Position numbers and translations under genes: made by a program. Below the pieces are notes generated by a model. It ran no database searches. It was not told the origin of the DNA and saw nothing but the letters and a program-made list of their open reading frames with translations. A stretch of DNA of 64,000 nucleotides from NCBI GenBank assembly GCA_017428325.1, contig JAFRRA010000002.1:186001-250000 (forward strand), in the 5' to 3' direction. The DNA comes from Bacteroidales bacterium (lineage in GTDB: Bacteria > Bacteroidota > Bacteroidia > Bacteroidales > UBA932). Below, piece after piece: positions 8,773-17,285 of this stretch (its first letter is position 1; each line of letters begins with the position of its first letter).

Positions 8773-9267
8773 ATGAAAAAATTCAAAATCGCTTGTATTG
8801 CTCTTTCAGTTTTGGCTTTGCCGTTTATGATGTCATGTTCAAAGAGCTCCTCCTCTTCTGAAGAAGAACAGATTGAATCTTTCAATACCATTAACGCCAG
8901 ATTATATTATACCAATTCTTCCCTGGTTCCAGAAAGCGTGGAGATGGGAATAGGGGAAACTATACAGATTTATGCCGGTAACGGCTCGACAAAGGCTCCT
9001 TTCAACGGTACCGTAAAATGGACGGCTGTCGGTTCAGGAGAATTGGCACTGAGTGCAGTTCAGAGAAACGCGGCTGCCGCAGGAGTGGCTCCGGGGACCA
9101 AAGCCGGATATGACTATTCCACTTCGACAGCTACGACCAACGCCAACTATAATCTGAAAATCACGGCGAAAAGCGATGGAATCGTAGCCTTGACAGCAAA
9201 GGACCCGATAGGCAGCACCAGGAATATAGTGATAACCATATTCCCTGATGACGAATCAGAAGATTAA
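8773..9267 (+). CDS. small lipoprotein with bacterial Ig-like domain
   Basis: A 164-residue protein with a lipoprotein signal ending PFMMSC and a Ser-rich, acidic linker (SKSSSSSEEEQ). The single domain after it starts near residue 50 with VEMGIGETIQIYAGNG and ends ALTAKDPIGSTRNIVITIF, which resembles a Big_2-type immunoglobulin fold as found in cell-surface proteins. No catalytic residues are visible. I cannot assign a specific role. The gene sits between a transporter and a convergent metallohydrolase, ending at a shared hairpin terminator. Confidence 0.7.
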   Translation: MKKFKIACIALSVLALPFMMSCSKSSSSSEEEQIESFNTINARLYYTNSSLVPESVEMGIGETIQIYAGNGSTKAPFNGTVKWTAVGSGELALSAVQRNAAAAGVAPGTKAGYDYSTSTATTNANYNLKITAKSDGIVALTAKDPIGSTRNIVITIFPDDESED

Positions 9268-9281
9268 GCCTGTTGAAATGC

Positions 9282-9302
9282 AGGGCGGTTTCTTTCCGCC
9301 CT
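9282..9302. terminator. hairpin between convergent genes
   Basis: AGGGCGG (9282-9288) and CCGCCCT (9296-9302) form a 7-bp stem with a 7-base loop. Short T-rich stretches flank it in both directions, so it may stop both the lipoprotein gene and the MBL-fold gene. Confidence 0.6.
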
Positions 9303-9305
9303 TTA

Positions 9306-10439
9306 TCAGTTAGAACGGTAGAGGTAGAGTTCTACCCATTCTCCCCATGCCATCACAAGGGAAGGGATACCCGTTGCAATCTTGTCAAATTTGTATTGCG
9401 TGAGCCAATAGGCTTCGCGATGGTCTATGGAGTGGCCGATCTCGTTTTCGTGGCCAGAGATTACGTAGGCCGGGGCGAAAGCCTTGATCATAGCCTCCAG
9501 CTGCATGGCCCAGCAATCGATAATCAGAACATCTACAGTCTTGTCCACTTTCTGCTTTATGTCTTTCAGCCATTGAACATCTTCTTTCTTCCACTGGTCT
9601 CCGAAGTGGACGACTGTCCTCTTTTCCGGCAGGGTAATCATCCAGATATTGTTCTGAAGCTCATCCTGATGCCCGGGAATGGCTATCGCCTCAATCTTCT
9701 TTCCGGAATTCAGTGTCAGTTCTACCTCAGAGAAATCATCTGAGCGATAGCCCTTGACATAATCAAATCCAGTATCTTGCGGGCCATAGACAGGCACTCC
9801 CAGCCGTTTGGCAATCTCTATAACGTTCCTGTCGCAATGGTCCGGATCCTTGTGGGAAATGAAAAGGGCGTCGCAGAGACCTATGAACTTCTCCATATTT
9901 CCATCTGATATCATCTTATGGTCTTTGATTATATCCTGGTTTCTGGTTCCGCACAGGTCAAAGCCAAGGGTAACGCTCTCGCTGCGGACAATGAAGCCAT
10001 CGTTGTAGAGCTTTACAACTTCTACGGCCTCAGCTTTGGCGTGCTGGTGAGGGCTCTGGTCAGGATGCACTACTGGTCCGTTTGCCAGATGGTCCAAAAC
10101 TTTCATCCATCGGAAAGACATGAACACATTCAGAAAAGTCATACTGCTGCGGTCATCGTGTACTGCCGCATCAATGGCAGCCAGAGCCAGGTTTCTGGCA
10201 TCTGACGGCTTTGCTGAGGGACCTTCCTGGTCCAGAATGTTGTCCGCATAGTTCAGCAATGTTGCATTCTGGTAAAACAGGTATTTGTCGGTGTTGCCCC
10301 AGTATTCACGGATAACTCCGTTCTCCTTTATTGCAGGCAGCGAATCAATTGGCTGCCCTCCAATATTCTGGGCTTGGCATATTGTGCAGGACACCAAGAC
10401 TGTCATCGCCGAGGCGAAAAATAACCTGAAAGATTTCAT
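9306..10439 (-). CDS. exported MBL-fold (UlaG-like) hydrolase
   Basis: A 377-residue protein with a signal peptide (FFASAMTVLVSC, cleavage probably after CQAQ). Residues about 150-370 form a metallo-beta-lactamase-like domain: SHKDPDH at 195-201, then IPGHQDE, VVHFGDQW and ISGHENEIGHS, which supply the later metal-site histidines and aspartate. The usual HxHxDH motif reads HxDxDH here, with Asp replacing the second His. That may alter metal binding, or be normal for this subfamily. The substrate is unknown. It follows the esterase gene by 1 base, so the two are likely co-translated exported enzymes. Confidence 0.75.
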   Translation of the reverse strand: MKSFRLFFASAMTVLVSCTICQAQNIGGQPIDSLPAIKENGVIREYWGNTDKYLFYQNATLLNYADNILDQEGPSAKPSDARNLALAAIDAAVHDDRSSMTFLNVFMSFRWMKVLDHLANGPVVHPDQSPHQHAKAEAVEVVKLYNDGFIVRSESVTLGFDLCGTRNQDIIKDHKMISDGNMEKFIGLCDALFISHKDPDHCDRNVIEIAKRLGVPVYGPQDTGFDYVKGYRSDDFSEVELTLNSGKKIEAIAIPGHQDELQNNIWMITLPEKRTVVHFGDQWKKEDVQWLKDIKQKVDKTVDVLIIDCWAMQLEAMIKAFAPAYVISGHENEIGHSIDHREAYWLTQYKFDKIATGIPSLVMAWGEWVELYLYRSN

Positions 10440-10440
10440 G

Positions 10441-11739
10441 TTACTCAGATTGCATGTTGAACTGTGATTTCAGCCATTTGAGGGCTTCTTCGCTTTGCCA
10501 AGGGTAAAGCCAGTGGCCGGTATCGCGGGCCAGGCACAGTTGTTTAGGAGCTGTTATGACATTGTATGCCGAGAATGTGGAGGACGGGCAGCAGACTATA
10601 TCGTTGAACCCCCAGGCGTAGAAGCCAGGCTGGGAAAGGAAGCGCGCAAAGTTGACTACATCATAGTATTTGGATACGGCAACTTTCTTTTCGATCAGAG
10701 GGTCGCTCTTGTCCAGGAAAAGATGCGGCCAGCCTCCGCTACGGCCATAGTAGTAGCCGGTTACATCACAGAATGCAGGGAAATAGGCAAATAGGGCGCT
10801 GATCCGCTTGTCCAGGGCTGCTGTCACTATAGAGAGCATTCCGCCCTGGCTGCCTCCGTAGCAGGCAATGCGGGAAGCGTCCACATCATCCCGGCTGCAC
10901 AGATAATCCACAGCCCTGACGCACCCAAGATATGTCCGCTTGTAGTAATAGCTGTCGCGATTCTCAAGGCCCTTAAGCACATATCCGGACATCGCCCCGT
11001 TTTCCAGCTGACGGTAAATCTCGCTGTCCTGGTCAACAGGAATGCCGTGGACTCCGATATTCAGAACCACAAAACCTTCGTAAGCCAGCGGGTCAGGACC
11101 GCTGAACTTGCGCACTGCGGCACCCGGCAGACGGAGAATGGCCGGTTTCCTGCCTTCCGTATTTGGAACTGTCAGCACGCCATAAACGTAATTGCCGGCT
11201 TTGTAGGACTGGATACGGATGTAATAGACATCCACTTTGTCGTTGCTCTCCTCCTGGGAATATCTGACGCGGGTAAGCATCGGTACTTTAGCCGCCTTTT
11301 CCTTGGCGTTTTCCCAGAAGGATTCGAAATCTTCAGGAAGTGAAGTGGTCGGTTCTATTTTGTAAGGGTCAAAGCCGATGTTGGTCTGGCTGCTGTAGCG
11401 CTTGCCGTTGTAGGTTACGCTTACATTTACCGTTGTAAATCCCGGGACTTTGCGTCCTGGCACTGTAATTCTGGCAAAGCCGTCCTTGCCGGTGGTTACG
11501 GTTCCGGACTTTTCCGCCTTAAGTTTTTCCGGGCCGTAGCTGTAGGTGATTTCCGTCAGAGGCATCCTCACATTTTCCTTTACGGCATAGAGAGTGAACA
11601 CCGCCTTTTCTCCGCAGGAATAAGTCCAGTCTGAATGGTCAGGTTCGGCATAGACCGTGATAAACTGTTTGGACGGTTGCCCAAAAACAGAAGTAATTGC
11701 CAGCAGCGTGGCAGCCAGTATGCAAATTGCTTTTTTCAT
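10441..11739 (-). CDS. acetylxylan esterase / cephalosporin-C deacetylase family esterase, exported
   Basis: Alpha/beta hydrolase of 432 residues with a signal peptide (ILAATLLAITSVFG). Residues 25-125 look like an added beta-rich domain, and the AXE1-type catalytic domain follows. The nucleophile is Ser297 in GGSQGG, the acid is probably the Asp of GFNDIVCC, and the base is the His of RDTGHWLYP. The family removes acetyl groups from xylo-oligosaccharides and similar substrates. It is the middle gene of a run starting with DPP III (start and stop codons share a base) and followed by the MBL protein. The substrate is inferred from family only. Confidence 0.85.
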   Translation of the reverse strand: MKKAICILAATLLAITSVFGQPSKQFITVYAEPDHSDWTYSCGEKAVFTLYAVKENVRMPLTEITYSYGPEKLKAEKSGTVTTGKDGFARITVPGRKVPGFTTVNVSVTYNGKRYSSQTNIGFDPYKIEPTTSLPEDFESFWENAKEKAAKVPMLTRVRYSQEESNDKVDVYYIRIQSYKAGNYVYGVLTVPNTEGRKPAILRLPGAAVRKFSGPDPLAYEGFVVLNIGVHGIPVDQDSEIYRQLENGAMSGYVLKGLENRDSYYYKRTYLGCVRAVDYLCSRDDVDASRIACYGGSQGGMLSIVTAALDKRISALFAYFPAFCDVTGYYYGRSGGWPHLFLDKSDPLIEKKVAVSKYYDVVNFARFLSQPGFYAWGFNDIVCCPSSTFSAYNVITAPKQLCLARDTGHWLYPWQSEEALKWLKSQFNMQSE

Positions 11740-13757
11740 TATTCAAATGAGTATTTCTTGCCGTATTCCATCATCTGATTCAGGTAGTCGTCGTTGTACA
11801 CAATCTTATAGTCAACCACCTTGCCGTTCTTCTCGACCGGAACGATGTCCGGGTTGATGAAGCCCTTGTAAGGCTTGAGGTTGAGGGAGGCGTAGCGCTC
11901 CAGAACCTCCTTGTGGAGGACAGGGTCAATGTCAACGGCATATTTCTCTATCAGAGCCTTGCCGGCCTTGTAGTCTCCCTCCGACTTGATTCTCTGGATC
12001 TCTGCGAGGAGTTCTCCGAACAGGCCCCTGAGTTTCTCAAAATCGTTGATAACGAAATAGGTCTTGCCGTCTCTTGTCCTTTTCTCGATGACATTGTCCT
12101 TTGCTCCGTGTTCGTATGCCCATTCGGCTACAAGCTTGCGGTTCTGCATATGGGCCTCGGTGTTCTTCTTGCCGAGCTCGATGCGGGTGAACTGGGTGAA
12201 GAGGCCGTTGCGGATGTAGGTCATGTATTCTGCCTTGTAGGCGTCGCCATCCGGAAGAAGGCCCATCTCGACCAATTTAGGGTCTGCAAGATAGTAGAGG
12301 GCGAACAGGTCTGCCCTTGCCTCTTCAAGAGCGGAATTGAACTCCTTTAGGGCATTCTCCTTTACGTTTGGAAGAAGCTGTCCGGAAGCGTGTCCCAGGC
12401 ACTCATGGAGGTCTGTGTGAAGATTGTCTGTCATGACACCGTACTTCTTGCACATGTCTATCTCGGCCTGGTCCCAGGCAAATTCAGTTAGGATGCTCTT
12501 AGGCATCTCGTCGGCGGCCTTGTCATATGCCTCGGTGATGTTGTTGATTGTCACGCTCTTGGAACCGTACTCCTTGCGGATCCAGTTGGCGTTTGGAAGG
12601 TTGATGCCGATAGGGGTTGAAGGGTAGCAGGCTCCGCCCAGGGCGGTTACGTTGATAACTTTTGCGCTTACGCCCTTCACGTTCTCCTTCTTGAAACGCT
12701 TGTCAACAGGGGAGTTGTCCTCGAACCACTGGGCCTGTGCACTGATAGCCTCGGTCCTGCGGCTGGCGCCCAGATCCTTGAAGTTGGCGATACCCTCCCA
12801 GGTGGCCTTCCTTCCAAGAGGATCGTCATAATCCTCGATGAATCCGTTGGTGAAGTCCACAACCTTGGCCCCGTCATCCACCCACTGGATGTTGTAGGCG
12901 TCCCAGTCGCGCAGATCGCCTGTAGTGTAGTACTTTACAAGAAGCTCGATGGTCTTCTTCTGACCGTCAGTCTCGGCGTATTCTTTTGCCTTGTTAAGGT
13001 TCTCAATGATCTTCTCTATGGACTTTGAATAGAGACCGCCAACTTTCCAGACTTCCTCGGTGATAGTTCCGTCCGGATGCTTTACGAGCTTGGAATTCAG
13101 GCCGTAGGAGATTGGATGCGGATCCTTAGGGTCCTCCATCCTGTCATAGAAATTGTTGACTTCCTTCTGGGTGAGGCCGCCTTCGTAGAAGTTTACGGCG
13201 GAGTTGGCCACCATATCAACCTTGGTGTCGTTGCAGCGCCTCATCGGGAGTATCCAGGTCTCGTACATCACAGGCAGAAGCTCATCGCAGAGTTCCCCCT
13301 GGCCGGTAGTCTCCATCAGGTTCCTGAAATAGTCAGGCTGGCATGCCGGATAGAACTTGTCTTCGGCATAATGATGGTAGATTCCGTTTGAGAAGAAAAC
13401 CCTCTTGGCATATACCAGAAACTCTTTATAGTCTTGGCATTCAGTGTCTCCCTTATACTCGTCGATGATCTTTTCAATGACTTTGCGGATGCGGAGGTTG
13501 TATTTTCCCATCTGGTCGAACATAATGTCACGCCCGCACTTTGCCGCTTCGGAAGTGTAGTAGAGGAAGGCCTTGTTCTCAAAGCTCAGCGAATCCCAGT
13601 CCGGAATCTGGTAGCGCAGGATCTGAAGGTCCGCGAATTCATCCACGATATATGTGAAAGGCTTGTCGGTCTCAGCCTTTTTCTCTTCCGTACAGCCTGA
13701 TGCCAGAGCTGCAGCGCAGATTGTCAACATAATAGTCAGTTTTTTCATATTGTTCAA
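11739..13757 (-). CDS. dipeptidyl peptidase III (M49), lipoprotein
   Basis: Zinc exopeptidase of 672 residues that removes dipeptides from N-termini. The zinc site is HECLGH near residue 450, with the second motif EEARAD about 27 residues later. HECLGH rather than HELLGH is the Bacteroides form. The N-terminus has a lipoprotein signal ending LASGC, so the protein is probably envelope-anchored. I keep MNNMKK as start, but the internal MKK three codons on is equally possible. It lies first in a three-gene minus-strand run with the esterase and the MBL protein. Confidence 0.93.
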   Translation of the reverse strand: MNNMKKLTIMLTICAAALASGCTEEKKAETDKPFTYIVDEFADLQILRYQIPDWDSLSFENKAFLYYTSEAAKCGRDIMFDQMGKYNLRIRKVIEKIIDEYKGDTECQDYKEFLVYAKRVFFSNGIYHHYAEDKFYPACQPDYFRNLMETTGQGELCDELLPVMYETWILPMRRCNDTKVDMVANSAVNFYEGGLTQKEVNNFYDRMEDPKDPHPISYGLNSKLVKHPDGTITEEVWKVGGLYSKSIEKIIENLNKAKEYAETDGQKKTIELLVKYYTTGDLRDWDAYNIQWVDDGAKVVDFTNGFIEDYDDPLGRKATWEGIANFKDLGASRRTEAISAQAQWFEDNSPVDKRFKKENVKGVSAKVINVTALGGACYPSTPIGINLPNANWIRKEYGSKSVTINNITEAYDKAADEMPKSILTEFAWDQAEIDMCKKYGVMTDNLHTDLHECLGHASGQLLPNVKENALKEFNSALEEARADLFALYYLADPKLVEMGLLPDGDAYKAEYMTYIRNGLFTQFTRIELGKKNTEAHMQNRKLVAEWAYEHGAKDNVIEKRTRDGKTYFVINDFEKLRGLFGELLAEIQRIKSEGDYKAGKALIEKYAVDIDPVLHKEVLERYASLNLKPYKGFINPDIVPVEKNGKVVDYKIVYNDDYLNQMMEYGKKYSFE

Positions 13758-13765
13758 TTTAATTC

Positions 13766-14395
13766 TCAGAATTGGTTAGCCTGATAGTTCCCATCGTCAG
13801 GAGCATTGCTGCCGTTATCCTTGCCGTCCGGAGATATGTCCGTTGTGCCGGTGGAGTCCTCGTCGTCTGTCTTGCCGCGGAAAATATCGCGGAGCTTATC
13901 CACAACCAGGCCGACATAGTGCAGAGGATTGAGCATTTTCTTGAGCATCTGGTACTCGATGGCTATATCCTCTTCCTTGTCCTTGATTTCAGTTTCCACA
14001 AACTGCTGCTTGAGATTGAGTTCCTTCATGCTGGAAAGTTTCTCGTCGCCGAGCAGCATTCCGGTGTAGAACCGGGCCATCTGGTTGGCAAACATCTTCT
14101 TGCGCAGCAGCCAGATAACCAGTCCCAGAATCAGGACAATGCCGGCGGCACAGAGGAATCCGAGGGCGTTGTTTCCGAAAACATCGCCGAGGAAAAAGCC
14201 GGCTGCAAGACACAGCATCATCAGGACGATGGTTCCGGTCAGGAGAAGTATAGTGATTACTATTACCCGGTTTGAGACTACGGACATTTTCTCGGCGCCT
14301 TTGAGGGCGGCTCTGTCCACCTGCATATACAGGTATTTGCGGATAGAGGAACCGAGGCCCTCGTCTACCGGTCTTGAAAAATTGCTCTTTTCCAT
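13766..14395 (-). CDS. two-helix membrane protein of unknown function
   Basis: A 209-residue protein. A conserved-looking cytoplasmic N-terminus (SSIRKYLYMQVDRAALKGAEKM) is followed by two closely spaced membrane helices at about residues 45-70 and 75-95. A charged helical tail (KQQFVETEIKDKEEDIAIEYQML) and an acidic Ser/Asp-rich end follow. The arrangement resembles the holin-superfamily III/YqjE-like small membrane proteins of Bacteroidota, but I cannot assign a function. It starts with a TATCTTTG box at 14424-14431 on the minus strand and ends 9 bases before DPP III, so it may be the first gene of that operon. Confidence 0.65.
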   Translation of the reverse strand: MEKSNFSRPVDEGLGSSIRKYLYMQVDRAALKGAEKMSVVSNRVIVITILLLTGTIVLMMLCLAAGFFLGDVFGNNALGFLCAAGIVLILGLVIWLLRKKMFANQMARFYTGMLLGDEKLSSMKELNLKQQFVETEIKDKEEDIAIEYQMLKKMLNPLHYVGLVVDKLRDIFRGKTDDEDSTGTTDISPDGKDNGSNAPDDGNYQANQF

Positions 14396-14489
14396 TGTCA
14401 GTTCAGTTTATTGTTCCTTTTAGCAAAGATAGCAATCTGCTGGTATGGAATATGCAGCATTAAGGAAAAAAGTGTAATTTTGCCCCGTC

Positions 14490-15743
14490 ATGAAGATTTG
14501 GAAATACTTAGCTGTCTGCAGCACAATCATAATCGCGGCCCTGACTTCCTGTTCCAAAGTAGAGCCTAAGGATGTTGTCTTCGAGGAAAAGGACAAGACT
14601 ATCCTCCTGTACTTTGCATCTCACAACAACCTGTATATGGATGCTGCGGCCAACATAAACAAGATAATCGGAGGGTATGTTCCGGATAACGGGAACATTG
14701 TGCTTTACTGCAACAACTTTGACCTTACCTCAAGGCAGATGAAAGATACCCTTACGCTTCTTGTCAATATCTTCAAGGACAAGGATGGAGTGGTCAAGAC
14801 AGATACCATCTACAGGTTCTCATACATGAACTCCTGCACCAAGAACGCAATGAAGTCCGTGATAAACATCACAAAGACAATGTGTCCTGCAAAGGAGTAT
14901 GGACTGGTGCTCTGGTCTCACGGAACCGGCTGGCTGCCGGAAGGTTACTATAAGCAGTACGCTTACGCGTCCGCAACTTCCGCCCAGATGTCCAGCAACG
15001 AGAGGTCCATGTTCCCGACACGTCCGGGAGGAATAGACCCTTACGCTCATATGGTCAAGTCTTTCGGAAGCGAGCTGGGTGTGGAAATGTCCGTATTCGA
15101 TATCAAGGAAGCGATAGGGGACACCCATTTCGATTTCATCGCGATGGATGCCTGTTTCATGGGAGGCATAGAGATTGCCTATCAGCTGAGAGACTGCTGC
15201 GACTATTTCATCGGTTCTCCGGCTGAAATCCTGACAGACAGTTTCCCTTACGACAAGGTAATCGAGAGTATGTTCAAGGCTGATTATACGGGGGTTTCAA
15301 AGAACGTGTATGATTATTACAACGCACAGACCGGGGATTATCAGTCCGTTACCATAGCCACCGTAAAATGCTCGGAACTTGGAGAGGTGGCCTCACAGGC
15401 AAGGCTGCTTTTCGACCAGTATCGCGACGGCATCCCTTCTCTTGACGTAACTGCTGTACAGAGGTATTTCCGTTACGATGACCACTGGTTCTATGACCTA
15501 AACGATTTCCTGGTGAATCTTTGCGGAGCATCAGCTACGGCTAATTTCACGGCGGCCCTCGAGAAAGCGGTTATTGCCAAGTACACTACTGGCAAGATGA
15601 TAAACCTTGAGATTAATCCGGCAAAGTTCTCCGGCCTCAGCTGCTACATTAACAACCCGGAAGAAGCTACGCTGATCACCTACTACAGGAAATACGACTG
15701 GAACACGGACGCGGGAATGATTCTGCCGGTCACTTCGGAATAA
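14490..15743 (+). CDS. clostripain-family (C11) cysteine peptidase, lipoprotein
   Basis: A 417-residue lipoprotein (signal ending AALTSC). The catalytic dyad is readable: His144 in LWSHGTGW and Cys222 in MDACFMGG, the normal order and spacing for family C11. Relatives cleave after Arg or Lys, are often self-processed, and act on host or bacterial surface proteins. The gene has a TAATTTTG box at 14475-14482, leaving a leader of only about 5 bases. It is monocistronic, and a minus-strand terminator for the convergent rubrerythrin gene lies just beyond it. Confidence 0.88.
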   Translation: MKIWKYLAVCSTIIIAALTSCSKVEPKDVVFEEKDKTILLYFASHNNLYMDAAANINKIIGGYVPDNGNIVLYCNNFDLTSRQMKDTLTLLVNIFKDKDGVVKTDTIYRFSYMNSCTKNAMKSVINITKTMCPAKEYGLVLWSHGTGWLPEGYYKQYAYASATSAQMSSNERSMFPTRPGGIDPYAHMVKSFGSELGVEMSVFDIKEAIGDTHFDFIAMDACFMGGIEIAYQLRDCCDYFIGSPAEILTDSFPYDKVIESMFKADYTGVSKNVYDYYNAQTGDYQSVTIATVKCSELGEVASQARLLFDQYRDGIPSLDVTAVQRYFRYDDHWFYDLNDFLVNLCGASATANFTAALEKAVIAKYTTGKMINLEINPAKFSGLSCYINNPEEATLITYYRKYDWNTDAGMILPVTSE

Positions 15744-15767
15744 TCCGGAAAATATCTGAGATACAAT

Positions 15768-15794
15768 AAAAAAGGGGTGCCGTCATGACACCCC
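15768..15794 (-). terminator. intrinsic terminator of the rubrerythrin gene
   Basis: On the minus strand GGGGTG and CACCCC form a stem around an inner GTCATGAC palindrome, followed by TTTTTTATT. It lies 25 bases past the rubrerythrin stop. Confidence 0.8.
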
Positions 15795-15818
15795 TTAACC
15801 GTGCTTGCGCATCCAGTC

Positions 15819-16373
15819 TTATTTCTTGAACAGACGGTTGTAGATTCCTTCGAATCCCTGGCCGTGACGTGCCTCATCCTTGCACATCTCGTGAACAGTG
15901 TCGTGGATGGCATCGTAGTTGAGCTGCTTTGCCTTGGTGGCAATCTTCTTCTTGCCCTCGCATGCGCCTCTCTCAGCCTCGATTCTCTTCTCCAGATTGG
16001 TCTTGGTATCCCAAACCATCTCGCCGATGAGTTCGCAGAATCTTGCTGCGTGGTCAGCCTCTTCAAAAGCATATCTTCTGAAGGCGTCGGCTGCTTCAGG
16101 ATAGCCCTCGCGGTCTGCCTGGCGGCTCATTGCCAGATACATTCCGACTTCGGTGCATTCTCCGATGAAGTTTGCCTTCAGGCCGTCCATTATTTCAGGA
16201 TCGCATCCCTTGGCTACGCCTATTACATGCTCGTCTGCCCAGGCTTTCTTGTTCTGGTCCTCGACAACCTCGACGAATTTCTCTCTAGGCTGCTTGCACT
16301 GCGGGCATCTCTCTGGAGGTTCTGGTCCTTCGTGGATATATCCACAAACGGTACATCTGAATTTCTTGATCAT
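15819..16373 (-). CDS. reverse rubrerythrin (N-terminal rubredoxin, C-terminal diiron domain)
   Basis: A 184-residue cytoplasmic protein that reduces hydrogen peroxide in anaerobes. The rubredoxin-like iron site comes first, with Cys7, Cys10, Cys23 and Cys26 (CTVC and CPQC). The four-helix diiron domain follows, with [32 protein letters not shown] and [11 protein letters not shown] supplying Glu and His ligands. In classical rubrerythrin the order is the opposite. It has its own consensus promoter and terminator, consistent with a stand-alone oxidative stress gene. I see no obvious PerR/OxyR box, but I could not search for one thoroughly. Confidence 0.92.
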   Translation of the reverse strand: MIKKFRCTVCGYIHEGPEPPERCPQCKQPREKFVEVVEDQNKKAWADEHVIGVAKGCDPEIMDGLKANFIGECTEVGMYLAMSRQADREGYPEAADAFRRYAFEEADHAARFCELIGEMVWDTKTNLEKRIEAERGACEGKKKIATKAKQLNYDAIHDTVHEMCKDEARHGQGFEGIYNRLFKK

Positions 16374-16442
16374 AAAAAGGTAATTTGTAATTGTTATTGT
16401 TTATTGCCGTTTTTCCCGGAAATGTTTTCCGATGTTCAATAT

Positions 16443-16472
16443 CAAAGATAGGAACATTTTCGGTAATGGCAA
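16443..16472 (-). promoter_or_regulatory. promoter of the rubrerythrin gene
   Basis: On the minus strand TTG (16472-16470), a 19-base spacer and TATCTTTG (16450-16443). The leader to the ATG is about 65 bases. Confidence 0.65.
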
Positions 16473-16484
16473 TATGGAGCTGAT

Positions 16485-16514
16485 TTGCACGAGAGACAAA
16501 AATGTTTATATTTG
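16485..16514 (+). promoter_or_regulatory. promoter of rplY
   Basis: TTG at 16485-16487, exactly 19 bases, then TATATTTG at 16507-16514. It diverges from the rubrerythrin promoter and leaves a leader of about 85 bases before rplY. Confidence 0.7.
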
Positions 16515-16603
16515 CACCCGCATTTCGCCCGACGCGATTCGGGCTCGGTGCAATGGGGTCCCCATAAAGGGCGGACTGAGTAACACTTAAAAATTTTAAA
16601 ATT
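16512..16603 (+). promoter_or_regulatory. candidate structured leader of rplY
   Basis: The GC-rich stretch between promoter and start codon contains nested inverted repeats. GCCCGA (16527-16532) pairs with TCGGGC (16539-16544), enclosed by TTGCACC (16512-16518) with GGTGCAA (16547-16553). The palindrome TGGGGTCCCCA (16554-16564) follows. The outer arm overlaps the promoter, so only the inner hairpins are surely transcribed. It could be an autoregulatory ribosomal protein leader, but I do not recognise it as a named family. Confidence 0.4.
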
Positions 16604-17197
16604 ATGCAGATTATTACACTGAACGCTTCCGAGAGAAAGATCGGAACAAAGCAGGATCTCAAGAAGATCCGCAGAGCCGGTAACGTTCCTTGCATCATCT
16701 ACGGCAACGGAACCCAGCATCTGGACATTGCCATTCCACTGGCAGACATCAAGAAGATTACAGACACTCCGAAGTCTTACATTATCCACGTAAACATCAA
16801 CGGTGAGATTCATCCTTGCATCCTTCACGACGCACAGTATGACCCTATCACTGACGACGCTATCCACATCGACTTCCTCGCTATTTCCGAGGACAAGCCG
16901 GTTGAGATCGCAGTTCCTGTAAACGTTTTCGGTAACGCCGAGGGTGTTAAGCAGGGTGGCCGTCTGAGGATTGGCGTAAGAAAGGTAAAGGTTTGCGGTC
17001 CTATGGACAAGCTTCCTGACCAGATTGACGTGGACATCACCACTCTGGGAGTAGGCAAGGCTATCTATGCAGGAGAGCTCAACGTGGCAGAATGCAAGAT
17101 TACTTCTCCTAAGAAGCTGATGGTTTGCGAGATCAAGCGTACCCGCGCCGCCGCTGCAGCTGCAGCAGCAGAAACTGAGAACGCCGAGGCAAAGTAA
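16604..17197 (+). CDS. rplY: ribosomal protein L25 / general stress protein Ctc
   Basis: 5S rRNA-binding large-subunit protein, 197 residues in the long two-domain Ctc form. The N-terminal RNA-binding domain includes RKIGTKQDLKKIRRAGNVPCIIYG. The C-terminal beta domain contains HIDFLAISEDKPVEIAVPVN. The protein ends in an Ala-rich tail (AAAAAAAAETENAEAK), common in this phylum. It has a consensus promoter, a GC-rich leader with hairpins, and a strong terminator before pth, so it is mainly an independent unit, although rplY-pth adjacency is widely conserved. Confidence 0.95.
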   Translation: MQIITLNASERKIGTKQDLKKIRRAGNVPCIIYGNGTQHLDIAIPLADIKKITDTPKSYIIHVNINGEIHPCILHDAQYDPITDDAIHIDFLAISEDKPVEIAVPVNVFGNAEGVKQGGRLRIGVRKVKVCGPMDKLPDQIDVDITTLGVGKAIYAGELNVAECKITSPKKLMVCEIKRTRAAAAAAAAETENAEAK

Positions 17198-17219
17198 TCG
17201 CAGACAGGAGTTCTTTCTA

Positions 17220-17264
17220 AAAGTGGATGTCCGAAACCTTTTGGGCATCCACTTTAACTTTTTT
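17220..17264 (+). terminator. intrinsic terminator of rplY
   Basis: A 13-bp stem (17220-17232 with 17243-17255, one G-U pair) is followed by AAC and six T residues. It sits 22 bases after the rplY stop. Confidence 0.85.
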
Positions 17265-17285
17265 ATTACCTTTGAATGGTAGAAA

